Source: AC-32 sp963754265 (GTDB lineage: Bacteria > Actinomycetota > Thermoleophilia > Gaiellales > Gaiellaceae). Taken from it: DNA of 64,000 nucleotides. The notes below the pieces were generated by a model that searched no databases, was not told the DNA's origin, and was given only the letters and a program-made list of their open reading frames with translations. The DNA lies in contig CAVWFB010000004.1 of assembly GCA_963754265.1 (NCBI GenBank), forward strand, positions 124,001 through 188,000, given 5' to 3'. Position numbers and translations under genes: made by a program. This document shows positions 46,784-54,829 of the stretch, piece by piece. Position 1 is the stretch's first letter. The number at the start of each line of letters is the position of its first letter.

Positions 46784-46861
46784 CGCGGGGGAAACTCGGT
46801 TTCCCCCGCGGGCCCCTCGTTGGGGTCCACAGCAGAAGGGCCGGCTCAGCCGGCCCTTCTG
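46784..46861 (+). terminator. double terminator after groEL
   Basis: Two consecutive perfect hairpins: a 12-bp stem CGCGGGGGAAAC / GTTTCCCCCGCG with a TCG loop (46784-46810), then a 13-bp stem CAGAAGGGCCGGC / GCCGGCCCTTCTG with a TCA loop (46833-46861), followed by CTTTTC. Confidence 0.9.
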
Positions 46862-46927
46862 CTTTTCAGGTGAGAGGACGCTCGCCCAACCCAGCCGTTT
46901 CTGCGCACACCCCGACGTACCATTGTT

Positions 46928-47146
46928 GTGAGGCGCATGAAGTTCTGGACGGGAATCGTCACACGTAGGCAGAAGAAAGCTCACGAGCGGTACTTGACGG
47001 AGCGCGCACGGCAGCAAGCCCTGCAGGACCAAGACGCAAAGAAAGGGATTCGAGCCGTAGCGAAGGGTTTTGCGGGGTGGTCGGGGATGTTCGGGCCACT
47101 GGCAGTAAAGCCCTTCCCGTTCGACGCAGCCAGCTGCTTCGGGTGA
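46928..47146 (+). CDS. small basic protein of unknown function
   Basis: A 72-residue frame from GTG 46928 (or ATG 46937): MKFWTGIVTRRQKKAHERYLTERARQQALQDQD, a charged helix likely coiled-coil-like, then a C-terminal stretch that runs into the short repeat at 47139; the stop TGA belongs to that repeat. TACCAT at 46918-46923 precedes it. The C-terminus may have been replaced by the repeat. Confidence 0.4.
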   Translation: MRRMKFWTGIVTRRQKKAHERYLTERARQQALQDQDAKKGIRAVAKGFAGWSGMFGPLAVKPFPFDAASCFG

Positions 47147-47167
47147 TATTCCCGCACACTGGCCCAA
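47139..47167. repeat. short dispersed repeat, copy 1
   Basis: TCGGGTGA-TATTCCCG-CACACTGGCCCA, with close copies at 49133 and 50812. It contains a CGGG/CCCG inverted pair spaced by seven bases. Nothing else is recognised in the 185 bases between the small gene and the cupin gene. Confidence 0.65.
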
Positions 47168-47331
47168 GGCACGCTTGCCACCCTCGACGTGACGAAATCG
47201 GCGCACCAGTGCCGTGACCTCGCCTGAGGTCATCTTCCCGGGCCGCACCCTGTCGCCCAGACCAGGCGAGGCTCTAGACCGCGGCTACGATCGATGATTC
47301 GCAACGGCCCGCGCTACGCGGAGGTGATCGG

Positions 47332-47970
47332 ATGAACGACAACCCGAAGTGGCAGGTCGCGCGCCTCGACGACATCGAGCGGCGCGGCAGAGATATTCCG
47401 GTACGCGAGCACCTCGGGATCCACGCGTTCGGGATCAACGCCTACACGCCCGGCGAGGACGGCACGCTGATCAATGAGCACGACGAGGCCGGGTCGGGCC
47501 AGGAGGAGCTGTACATCGTGCTCGACGGGAAGGCGACCTTCGAGGTGGACGGCGAGGCGTTCGACGCGCCCGCCGGGACGTTCGTGTCCGTCGGGCCGGA
47601 GTCACGGCGGAAGGCGAGCGGGGACGGAACCGTGCTCGCCGTCGGCGCCACACCTGGCGAGGCGTACCAGGGGGTCGACTGGGGTGAGGCGTGGCCGTTC
47701 CACAGAGAGTCGATGACCGCCTACGGCGAAAAGCGGTACGCCGACGCGCTCGAAGCGGTCCGGGCTGCCCTCGAGCACATGCCCGACCACGCGGGCCTCA
47801 ATTACAACTACGCGTGCTTCGCAACGCTCGCGGGCGACACCGGGGACGAGACGTTCGCCCACCTCCGACGGTCCGTCGAGCTCTTCCCGCGGTTCCGCGA
47901 GGACGCGCGCAGAGACGACGACTTCGCCGCCGTACGCGACGACCCGCGGTTCGAGGAGGCTCTTCGCTGA
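47332..47970 (+). CDS. cupin-TPR protein, paralog 3
   Basis: A 212-residue relative of the two proteins at 5114 and 5791. Cupin motif NEHDEAGSGQEELYIVLDGKATFEVDG, GTFVSVGPESRRKA, TVLAVGATPGEAY and the C-terminal repeat (ALEAVRAALEHMPDHAGLNYNYACFATLAGD, quoted in part: LEAVRAALEHMP) are in the same order. It stands alone, 41 kb from the other two. Ligand unknown. TACGAT near 47287 may be its -10. Confidence 0.75.
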   Translation: MNDNPKWQVARLDDIERRGRDIPVREHLGIHAFGINAYTPGEDGTLINEHDEAGSGQEELYIVLDGKATFEVDGEAFDAPAGTFVSVGPESRRKASGDGTVLAVGATPGEAYQGVDWGEAWPFHRESMTAYGEKRYADALEAVRAALEHMPDHAGLNYNYACFATLAGDTGDETFAHLRRSVELFPRFREDARRDDDFAAVRDDPRFEEALR

Positions 47971-48124
47971 GCGCGCAAGGGAGCGCGTCGGTGAGTTCAG
48001 CGCACGTCAGCTAGCTAGTACCACAGCAATACCGCGAGACTCGAGGCGATCAAGCCGGACGCTCTGGCGTCATTCCTCGAACACCGGCGCAGCCGAGGGA
48101 CGCTTGCACCTTCAAGGGCGGCCT

Positions 48125-48562
48125 TCAGTCGATCCGCTCCGCCAGCTCGACGATGATCCCCTCCGGGCCGCGGACGTAGCAGAGCCGATAGATGTCTTCG
48201 TGGTTCTCCACGTCGCCAACGAGCTCACTGCCGCGAGCTTGAACGGTGGCGACGGCGGCGTCGATGTCGTCGACTGCGAATGTGAGATGGCGGATGCCCG
48301 GGGTGTTCGCCGGCGCGTGCCCGTCGCCGCCCCGGACCGAGGGCGCGTGGAACTTCACCAGCTCGAGCCGACCGTGGCCGTCCGGGGTCTCCACCATCGC
48401 GATCTCCGCCCGGACGCCCTCGAGCCCGACCACGTTGTCCACCCAACCGCCCTCGACCGTCCCCTCGCCCTGCAGCTTGAGTCCGAGGTCGACGAAGAAC
48501 GCCGTCACGGCCTCGAGGTCGTCGACCACGATGCCGACGTGGTCCATGCGTTGGATCGTCAC
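48125..48562 (-). CDS. VOC-family (glyoxalase-like) protein
   Basis: A 145-residue vicinal-oxygen-chelate protein made of two paired beta-alpha-beta units: MDHVGIVVDDLEAVTAFFVDLGLKLQGEG and GIRHLTFAVDDIDAAVATVQARG; metal ligands would be His 7, Glu near 68, His near 90 and Glu near 140 (GIIVELAE). Family members include glyoxalase I, dioxygenases and resistance proteins; the substrate is not evident. Confidence 0.8.
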   Translation of the reverse strand: MTIQRMDHVGIVVDDLEAVTAFFVDLGLKLQGEGTVEGGWVDNVVGLEGVRAEIAMVETPDGHGRLELVKFHAPSVRGGDGHAPANTPGIRHLTFAVDDIDAAVATVQARGSELVGDVENHEDIYRLCYVRGPEGIIVELAERID

Positions 48563-48654
48563 GCGGCTCGACGGTAGCGGAGTGACGGCCCCGCCGGCTT
48601 CGGGTCTTAGCTGACGCGTATGGTTGCGGGCGAAGTCACGGGCAAGGAGTCGGA

Positions 48655-49050
48655 ATGCAGGGACCGTTGATCTTCATCGCAACGAATCGCCTCAAGCCCG
48701 GGCTACTTCACAGCGAGCGAGCGCGCGTGCCGGGTCTCGTCGAATTCGTCGAGGCCAACGAGCCGCGCTTGATCGCCTTCAACGAGTACGTGAACGAAGC
48801 CGGAGATGAGGTTTCGGTTGTCCAGGTTCACCCGGACGCTGCCTCGATGGAGGCGCACATTGCGATTGTTGCCGAGAGAGCACGAGCGGCGTATGCCGAG
48901 ACGCTCGACGCGACGGTCAGGATCCAAGTCTTCGGGCAACCGAGCGAGGAGATGCTCGCGGCTCTGAAGCAGCAGGCAGGCGAGGGCGTCGAGATCGACC
49001 TTCACACCGAGCACCTCGGGGGCTTCACTCGCGTCTCCAACCAGGACTAG
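48655..49050 (+). CDS. antibiotic-biosynthesis-monooxygenase-like small protein
   Basis: A 131-residue alpha-beta barrel protein by pattern: LIFIATNRLKPGLLHSERARVPGLVEFVEANEPRLIAFNEYV, quoted in part, with alternating strands (EVSVVQVHPDAASMEAHIAIV) typical of the dimeric ferredoxin-like ABM/quinol-monooxygenase fold. No conserved catalytic residues can be claimed. Function uncertain. Confidence 0.5.
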   Translation: MQGPLIFIATNRLKPGLLHSERARVPGLVEFVEANEPRLIAFNEYVNEAGDEVSVVQVHPDAASMEAHIAIVAERARAAYAETLDATVRIQVFGQPSEEMLAALKQQAGEGVEIDLHTEHLGGFTRVSNQD

Positions 49051-49132
49051 CGCGGCCAGCACACTCGCCCAGGCGGTGATTCTTGACCCTCGGCCCAGCT
49101 GAAACGGGTCTTGGCGTCAGTCCTCGAGCGCG

Positions 49133-49161
49133 TCGGGTGACATTCCCGAACACTGGCCCAG
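49133..49161. repeat. short dispersed repeat, copy 2
   Basis: TCGGGTGACATTCCCGAACA then CTGGCCCAG; 26 of the first 28 bases agree with copy 1. It lies between the ends of two convergent genes, 15 bases past the minus-strand lipoprotein stop. Confidence 0.65.
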
Positions 49162-49175
49162 GTGAAGGTCTAACG

Positions 49176-49802
49176 CTAGTGGCACAGGCTCGAGATGGGC
49201 ACGCTCATGACCCGGCTGGGACCCTTGGGCTCGTCCGTTGCGCTGCTGTATGGCTCGCGCGTGAAGAAGAGACGATTCACGCCGCGCTTGAAGAACGGAT
49301 ATGCGTCCTGCCAGTTCGGGGGCCTCGGCACAAACCTGCAGTTCTTGTCCCCGTTGACCGAAACGATGCCGACGGTGCTCGGACCGTCGAAGCCGCCGCT
49401 CTGCCAGGCGACCCACCGCCCGTCGGGGGACATGCCGAAGCCGTCGGCGCCGCTGGCGATCTGGCGGACGCGGCGCGTCCTCACGTCGATCGTGCTGACC
49501 GAGAAGTCGGTGTCGAAGACGATCAGGTGGGGCGAGGCCCAGTAGAAGTCGGCGGTGATGCCTAGGGGAGCCGAGCGGTAGATCGTTCGCCTGTGCCCCC
49601 CGCTGGCGGGACCTACCTCGATGGCGCTGCGGTTGTGTGTCACGACCGCGATCCGCTTGCCGTCTGGAGAGGTAACCGCCGTGGCGTAGACGACGGGCTC
49701 GCTTGCTTGCCTGCTCCGACTTTTCACGTGGTGCCCGGAATTGCAGCCAGTGAGAGCGAGGACCGAGACGGCGGCGACCATCCCAATCCCCGTGCGTCGC
49801 AC
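49176..49802 (-). CDS. TolB-like propeller lipoprotein
   Basis: A 208-residue lipoprotein: a signal peptide ends in the lipobox VLALTGC near residue 19, followed by a Ser/Arg linker. The rest is a small propeller-like repeat region (AVTSPDGKRIAVVTHN, GFGMSPDGRWVAWQSG), the S-P-D-G-x-x-x-A pattern of TolB/WD40-like blades. It is short for a full propeller. Function unknown; attached to the outer face of the membrane. Confidence 0.7.
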   Translation of the reverse strand: MRRTGIGMVAAVSVLALTGCNSGHHVKSRSRQASEPVVYATAVTSPDGKRIAVVTHNRSAIEVGPASGGHRRTIYRSAPLGITADFYWASPHLIVFDTDFSVSTIDVRTRRVRQIASGADGFGMSPDGRWVAWQSGGFDGPSTVGIVSVNGDKNCRFVPRPPNWQDAYPFFKRGVNRLFFTREPYSSATDEPKGPSRVMSVPISSLCH

Positions 49803-49818
49803 TGGCAGCCGTTAGTGC

Positions 49819-50709
49819 CTATGGCGCAGGGGCGAAGAAGTCGACAAGCAGTTGGTTGACGCGTTCAGCCTCGTCGTGATGGACCCAGTGCGACGCGTCG
49901 GACAGGCGCTCGACGCGGTCGAGGTTGGGTACGTCGTCCCGCTCGGGCTCGGCGAGTTCGGAGCCGAGGTAGGAATCGCGCTCCCCCCAGATGACCAGTG
50001 TCGGCGCCGAAATCGGGCGAAGCTTCGCTACGGCTTCCTTCTGGGACTGTCGTACCGAGGCGCGGTAGTAGTTGATCATCCCGGCTGCTGCGCCCTCCTG
50101 CGACCACGCCTCTTCGTAACGTTCGATCTCCTCTGGCGTGTAGGGCGGATTCGCGTCCTGGAGGAAGTGGCGGAAGAAGTGCCAGTCTCGTAGGTGGACA
50201 ACTTCTTCGGGCAGTCCCGGCGTCGCAAAGAAGAAGAAGTACCACGACTTTCGCAGCTGGTTCGGGTGCTTCAGTCCTTCCGAGAGCCTCCGCGGATGGG
50301 CGGCGTTCAGGATGGCGAGTCGGTCGACAACCTCGGGGTGGTTCATCGCGACGGTCCAGGCAATGCTGCCGCCCCAGTCGTGGCCGACCAACAACGCAGA
50401 CTCGGCACCGAGCCCTTCGATGAGGCCGCGGATGTCGTCGGCGAGCAGATCGACCCCATACTCCTTGAAGCCCTCTGGCTTCGATGACAAGTTGATGCCG
50501 CGTGTGTCGGGGGCGACGACCCGAAAGCCCGCCGCCGCGAGTGGCGCGATCTGCAGCCGCCAGCCGAACCAGAACTCCGGGAAGCCGTGCAGCAGAACGA
50601 TCAGCGGGCCGTCACCGGCCTCGACGTAATGCAACCTCTGATCGCCGACGTCGGCGTAACCCTCCCGTAGCTCGATCCCGACGTCAGGGAGCACGCTGGT
50701 GGTGGTCAT
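49819..50709 (-). CDS. epoxide-hydrolase-like alpha/beta hydrolase
   Basis: A 296-residue alpha/beta hydrolase. LLHGFPEFWFGWR (oxyanion HG-P) near 39, DTRGINLSSKPEG near 75, and the nucleophile elbow GHDWGGSIAW near 109 with Asp as nucleophile, all typical of soluble epoxide hydrolases and haloalkane-type relatives. His near the C-terminus (ASHWVHHDE) completes the triad. ATG 50709 is preceded by GGAGGCC. The substrate is unknown. Confidence 0.85.
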   Translation of the reverse strand: MTTTSVLPDVGIELREGYADVGDQRLHYVEAGDGPLIVLLHGFPEFWFGWRLQIAPLAAAGFRVVAPDTRGINLSSKPEGFKEYGVDLLADDIRGLIEGLGAESALLVGHDWGGSIAWTVAMNHPEVVDRLAILNAAHPRRLSEGLKHPNQLRKSWYFFFFATPGLPEEVVHLRDWHFFRHFLQDANPPYTPEEIERYEEAWSQEGAAAGMINYYRASVRQSQKEAVAKLRPISAPTLVIWGERDSYLGSELAEPERDDVPNLDRVERLSDASHWVHHDEAERVNQLLVDFFAPAP

Positions 50710-50811
50710 GAGGGCCTCCGTCGGTAGGGGACTCGGTCGCGAGACTACGCCTGCCAGTTTGGATACGCAACAACTTTCGTCAGAGCCCCGCGACACACTC
50801 ACCTAAGGCGG

Positions 50812-50842
50812 TCGGGTGGCGACATTCCCGCACGCGGGCCCA
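50812..50842. repeat. short dispersed repeat, copy 3
   Basis: A slightly diverged copy with a two-base insertion (TCGGGTGGCGACATTCCCG, then CACGCGGGCCCA). It lies nine bases past the stop of the minus-strand hydrolase at 50851. Confidence 0.55.
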
Positions 50843-50850
50843 GCAGAGCG

Positions 50851-51717
50851 TCACGTCTCGGCGTCGGTCTTTGCGGCGGTGTGCGTTGCGATTGCCTCCG
50901 TGATGGCGTCCCAGTCGGCGCGCTGAACGCCGTGGCCAGCCCCTTCGAGCCGAAGCAGCCGCGCGCTCGGGATCTCGCTGGCGAGCGCCTGGCCGTGAGG
51001 GAGTGGGAACATGGGATCGGCGGTGCCGTGGATGACCAGCGTCGGCGCGTGTATCGACGACAGGGGCTTGCGCGGCTTGTCGTCGTCCTCAAGCAGTTCG
51101 TGGTTCTGAAGTGCTGCGAGGTCGCGTGCGCGCTCGGCGTCACGTCTGACAAGGTCGCGCACTTCAGCCTCCTCGAACCGGCGCTCGTCTCCCGCAAGCA
51201 CGCGCGCGTAAGCAATGAGGTAGTCGATCACCGAGTCGGCGTCCGACCAGTCCACCGTTGCCGAGCGCACGAATTGGCCGAATGCGGCGGTCGGCGGTGG
51301 CAGGCTCCGATCACCCGGGGTGGCGGGTGAGGTGCTGATCAGGACGAGCGAGCGGACGCGGCCAGGGAAGTCGAGCGCGAGGAGTTGCACGAGCGCACCA
51401 CCCGCCGACACGCCTACGAGGTGTGCGGAGGCAAGGCGGTAGCCGTCGAGCACGGCGACCGCGTCTGCGAGCAGATCGCCTCCCGTGTAGCCCGGACGTC
51501 CGGGCTCATAGGTCGTCGATTGGCCAGTGTCGCGTTGGTCGTAGCGGATCACGAATCGGCCGTGCCCGGCGAGCAACCGGCAGAACCCGTCCTGCCACCA
51601 CAGCATCGAGGCTCCGATACCCATCACGAGGACGATCGGCGGATCTGCAGGGTCACCGAACGACTCGGTGCAGAGCTCGACTCCATTCACATTGATCAGT
51701 CGCTCGGCGATCAGCAT
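50851..51717 (-). CDS. alpha/beta hydrolase
   Basis: A 288-residue alpha/beta hydrolase with a Ser nucleophile elbow GVSAGGALVQ near 102; VLVMGIGASMLWW stands at the oxyanion position and RYDQRDTGQST near 58. Late Asp (HGTADPMFP) and His (GAGHGVQRADW) complete the triad. This layout matches the DhaA/aclacinomycin-methylesterase-like group. Substrate unknown. About 100 bases with no gene precede it. Confidence 0.82.
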   Translation of the reverse strand: MLIAERLINVNGVELCTESFGDPADPPIVLVMGIGASMLWWQDGFCRLLAGHGRFVIRYDQRDTGQSTTYEPGRPGYTGGDLLADAVAVLDGYRLASAHLVGVSAGGALVQLLALDFPGRVRSLVLISTSPATPGDRSLPPPTAAFGQFVRSATVDWSDADSVIDYLIAYARVLAGDERRFEEAEVRDLVRRDAERARDLAALQNHELLEDDDKPRKPLSSIHAPTLVIHGTADPMFPLPHGQALASEIPSARLLRLEGAGHGVQRADWDAITEAIATHTAAKTDAET

Positions 51718-51824
51718 CCTTCGGCGGCTGCGGCCGCTTCGCCTTCACGACGTCTACCCGTGGAGCGCGCATTCGCAATCGGATAGGAAAGTCGGGCCTC
51801 AAGGCAGTCAGATCGGAGCCTGAG

Positions 51825-53299
51825 CTAGGACTTCCGCATCAAGAGGCCTGCGGCGAGCGCGCCGATGGCGACCACGACAGAGCCGACCAGGAGGGTCGTG
51901 TTCAGCCCGCTGACGAAGGCGACGGTGGCCGGATGGGCGAGGCTCGGGCGATCGGCGGCGACTCGGTGTCCCGGTCGCGCTGACCGCCGCGGCGAGGGCA
52001 CGGCTGTGCGGGCCCAGCGTGTCTGCCAGCGAGGTCGAGACCCGGCGCTCCAGGATCGCTCCCAGCGCGGCGACTCCGACGGCGACGCCGGTCAGGCGGC
52101 AGGCGTTGTTGATGCCCGACGCCATTCCCGTCCGCGTACGGGTCGACGGCGCGAAGCGCCGCAGCAGCGATGGCGGGGTTGGCCAGGCCGATTCCGATCC
52201 CCGAGACGATCAGGCCGGGCAGCAGCGCGGTCCAGTGCGAGCTCGGTGTGAGCCCGTACATCAGCAATAGAGCCGCGGCGACGAGCGCCAGGCCGCCGGC
52301 CAGCACGAGACGGAGCGACGCGTCCGGCGCAAGCTTGCGCATCGACAGCGGCACGACGAAGACGAAGACCGTCAGCGGCAGGAAGCGCAGGCCGGCGCCG
52401 AGCGGCGTGTAGCCGAGCACGCTCTGCAGGTAGATCGAGAGGTACGGAAAAAGGGCGAACATCCCGGCGCCGATGCAGAACGTCGCCACCGAGACGCCGA
52501 CGAACCCCGGGTGGCGGAAGAGGCTCAGGTCGAGCATCGGCCGCGTCTGCCTGTGCTCGACGGCCACGAAGACCGCGAGCAGGACGGCCCCGCCGACCAG
52601 CGAGCCGAGAATCAGGGCGCTGCTCCAGCCGCTGGCATTGCCGCGCAGCACGCCGAAGACGATCAGGAAGAGCGACGTCGAGAACGTGAGCAGCCCCCAG
52701 ACATCGGTGTGCGTCGCCTGCGGATCTCGCGACTCGCGCATCCTCGTCACCGCCACCCACAGCGCAAAAGCGCCGACGGGCACGTTGACGAAGAAGACCC
52801 AGCGCCAGTCGAGCGCGTCGGTGAGGATGCCCCCGACGAGCGGCCCGGACGCCACCGCCGCACCCACCGTCGCCCCCCAGATCGCGATCGCCCCGCCGAT
52901 CTCCGGCCCGCGGTACTCGGCCCCGATCAACGCGAGCGCCGTCGCGAAGAGGGCCGCCCCGCCGATGCCCTGGAGCGCGCGGGCGATGTCCAGCACGGCG
53001 ATGTTCCAGGCGAGGCCGCAAAGCAGGGACGCCGTGCTGAAGACGAGGACGCCGACCATGAAGACGAGGCGGCGCCCGTAGCGGTCCGCGAGCGCCCCCG
53101 CAGTGAGGATCAGCGCCGCGAGCGTGAGCGCGTAGGCGTCGACGACCCACTGCAGCCCGGTCAGGCCCGCGTGGAGCTGCTCCTGGATGTTCGGCAGCGC
53201 CACGTTCACGACCGTGATGTCGAGCAGGAGCATGAACGTCGTCGTGCAGACGGCGACGAGCGTCCATCGGCGGTCACGCGCGAGGGGCTCGGGCTCCAT
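51825..53299 (-). CDS. MFS multidrug exporter (DHA2 type), two frameshifts
   Basis: About 490 residues, 14 helices if repaired. The main frame starts ATG 53299 with DITVVNVALPNIQ near 27, WVVDAYALTLAALILTAGALADRYGRRLVF near 50-80 (motif A DRYGRR), and motif C-like GPLVGGILTD. Two single extra bases (near 52125 and 51962) move the C-terminal text through SGINNACRLTGVAVGVAALG to ATVAFVSGLNTTLLVGS and the final helix, stop TAG 51827-51825. TAAGAT lies nine bases before ATG. Efflux of drugs is the family role. Confidence 0.82.
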
Positions 53300-53334
53300 C
53301 GGCCGCGGATCTTAGGAAAACCTCTCCCAAAACG

Positions 53335-53360
53335 ACGAAACGGCCCAAGGGCCGTTTCGT
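53335..53360. other. 26-base perfect palindrome upstream of the MFS gene
   Basis: ACGAAACGGCCC / GGGCCGTTTCGT with a two-base AA loop. It sits between two divergent genes, just outside the predicted MFS -10 (53314-53309), with a T-rich stretch on the minus-strand side. It could be an operator or a terminator for reads entering from the right; no partner gene decides it. Confidence 0.6.
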
Positions 53361-53458
53361 ACGAGGGGGATGGGGAGGTGGGTCGCGATGTGTATCGGCG
53401 CTCCCGAGGCCGCCTCGCTCCCCCTTTCGAGTGAACCTCGCTGCCTACACTTCGGGTC

Positions 53459-54238
53459 ATGGCAACGGTGACTCCCACGGTCGTCCGGCTGGCTCGCGGC
53501 TACGTGGCCGTGAGCGGCCCCGAGGCGGGCGACTTCCTCGAGCGGATGGTCTCGAACGAGGTCGTGTCGCTGGAGCCGGGCGAGGCGCGGCCGGCGCTGC
53601 TGCTGACTCCCAAGAGCCGCATCGTCGCGCCGCTACGCGTCGTGCGCGAGGGACCTGACGCCTTCCTGCTGATCACCGAAGCCGAGCTCGCCGAGGCCGT
53701 CGCCGCCACGCTGACGAGGGCCCGGTTCGCGGCAAAGTGCGAGATCGCGGTCAGGCCGTTCCACGGGTACCTCCACCTGGGCGAGGCCGAGGGAGTCCCG
53801 AACGACGACTACGGAGTCGAGGCCTACGAGAGCTGGGGCGAACAGGAACGCGAGGCCGCTCCGGCCGACGAGCTCGAGCCGCTGCGGATCGAGGCGGGAA
53901 CGCCTGTTTGGGGCAAGGAGCTCGACGGGAGCGTGCTTCCCGCCGAGGCCGGCCTCGACCAGACCCACATCTCGTTCACGAAGGGCTGTTACCCGGGCCA
54001 GGAGCCGATCGCGCGCCTCCACTACCGCGGGCATCCGAACCGGCGGCTCCGAGTGCTCGAGGTCGAGGCAGCGAGCCCGGGCGACGAGATCCTCTACGGG
54101 GAGAGGACGGTCGGACGCGTGACGAGCGCCGTCCCCGGCCGTGCCCTCGGCTTCGTCAGGCGGGAGGTTCCGGATGACGCCGAGCTGCGAATCGGCGGCG
54201 CCGAGGCGCGGCTACACTTGACGCCCCCGCGCCCGTAG
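53459..54238 (+). CDS. ygfZ: YgfZ/GcvT-related folate-binding protein
   Basis: A 259-residue member of the aminomethyltransferase-like YgfZ family, involved in maintaining some Fe-S enzymes. The hallmark KGCYPGQEPIARLHYRGHPNRRL lies near 180. TACACT lies seven bases before ATG 53459. The TAG stop (54236-54238) lies inside the first ten bases of the tRNA gene that follows, an uncommon overlap. Confidence 0.85.
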   Translation: MATVTPTVVRLARGYVAVSGPEAGDFLERMVSNEVVSLEPGEARPALLLTPKSRIVAPLRVVREGPDAFLLITEAELAEAVAATLTRARFAAKCEIAVRPFHGYLHLGEAEGVPNDDYGVEAYESWGEQEREAAPADELEPLRIEAGTPVWGKELDGSVLPAEAGLDQTHISFTKGCYPGQEPIARLHYRGHPNRRLRVLEVEAASPGDEILYGERTVGRVTSAVPGRALGFVRREVPDDAELRIGGAEARLHLTPPRP

Positions 54239-54301
54239 CTCAGGGGATAGAGCGCTGCCCTGCGGAGGCAGAGGTCGCAAGTTCGAATCTTGCCGGGCGC
54301 A
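54229..54301 (+). tRNA. tRNA-Arg, anticodon GCG
   Basis: A 73-base cloverleaf: acceptor GCGCCCG/CGGGCGC, D-stem GCTC/GAGC, anticodon stem CTGCC/GGCAG with loop CTGCGGA (anticodon GCG at positions 34-36, codon CGC), T-stem GCAAG/CTTGC with TTCGAAT loop, discriminator A. No CCA is encoded. C35 and the D-loop A fit arginine identity. Bacteria more often use ACG (read as ICG), so GCG is notable. The 5' end overlaps the ygfZ stop. Confidence 0.9.
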
Positions 54302-54331
54302 TCGCCGCAGAGGACCGGAGCCCTCGGCAGG

Positions 54332-54697
54332 TCAGTGGATCATGAAGACGTACGACTTCAGCTTGCTGGCCGGGTCTGCGTCTGTGTCGGCGTCGCCCTG
54401 CACGTATTCCGCGGCCACCTCGGTCTCCGCATAGCCTGCGCCTGCCTCGGCCTCCTCCGCGTACGCGGTCATCTCGCCCTCGCCATCGGGAGGCACCCCG
54501 CCACCGTGCTTGAGGTCGTCCTCGAGTGCCGTTCCCAGCTCGTCGAGCTTCTTCACCACGTCGTCCGAGAGCCCGTCGAACACATCCTTCGTCTTCGGAA
54601 GAAGGTCGAGGTTCTTGGGATTCAGGCCTCGACTGGTGAAGTACCTCTTCTTGTATTCCGAGAGCTCCTCGGTCTGGTCGGCGTCATCACCTGTCAT
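54332..54697 (-). CDS. small acidic protein of unknown function
   Basis: A 121-residue protein. Start ATG 54697 is chosen because GGAGGAGGA is nine bases upstream; an open frame reaches further but as shadow. The N-terminal half (YKKRYFTSRGLNPKNLDLLPKTKDVFDGLSDDVVKKLDELGTALEDDL, quoted in part: GLSDDVVKKLDELGTALE) is a predicted helix pair; the C-terminal half is Ala/Glu/Asp-rich and ends SYVFMIH. It vaguely resembles a precursor-peptide leader, but no modifying enzyme is nearby, so that is only a thought. Confidence 0.5.
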   Translation of the reverse strand: MTGDDADQTEELSEYKKRYFTSRGLNPKNLDLLPKTKDVFDGLSDDVVKKLDELGTALEDDLKHGGGVPPDGEGEMTAYAEEAEAGAGYAETEVAAEYVQGDADTDADPASKLKSYVFMIH

Positions 54698-54829
54698 TGC
54701 GTCCTCCTCCTGTCGATCGGGACGAATATCCCGAGCGCACCGGGCTCGTGTCAAGGCTGACAAAGGCGAGTCGGCGAGCTAACCACACGCGCGGGAGTCG
54801 GCGGCGGCGATATGTGAGGCTCCCCGCCG

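Noticed and set aside
46691..47248. A 185-residue minus-strand open frame downstream of groEL
   Set aside because: It runs through both groEL terminators and the short repeat, and has no recognisable domain; treated as chance.
47139..50842. Integron cassette array
   Set aside because: The genes face different ways, no paired RYYYAAC/GTTRRRY sites could be found and no integrase is present; only a short repeat is supported.
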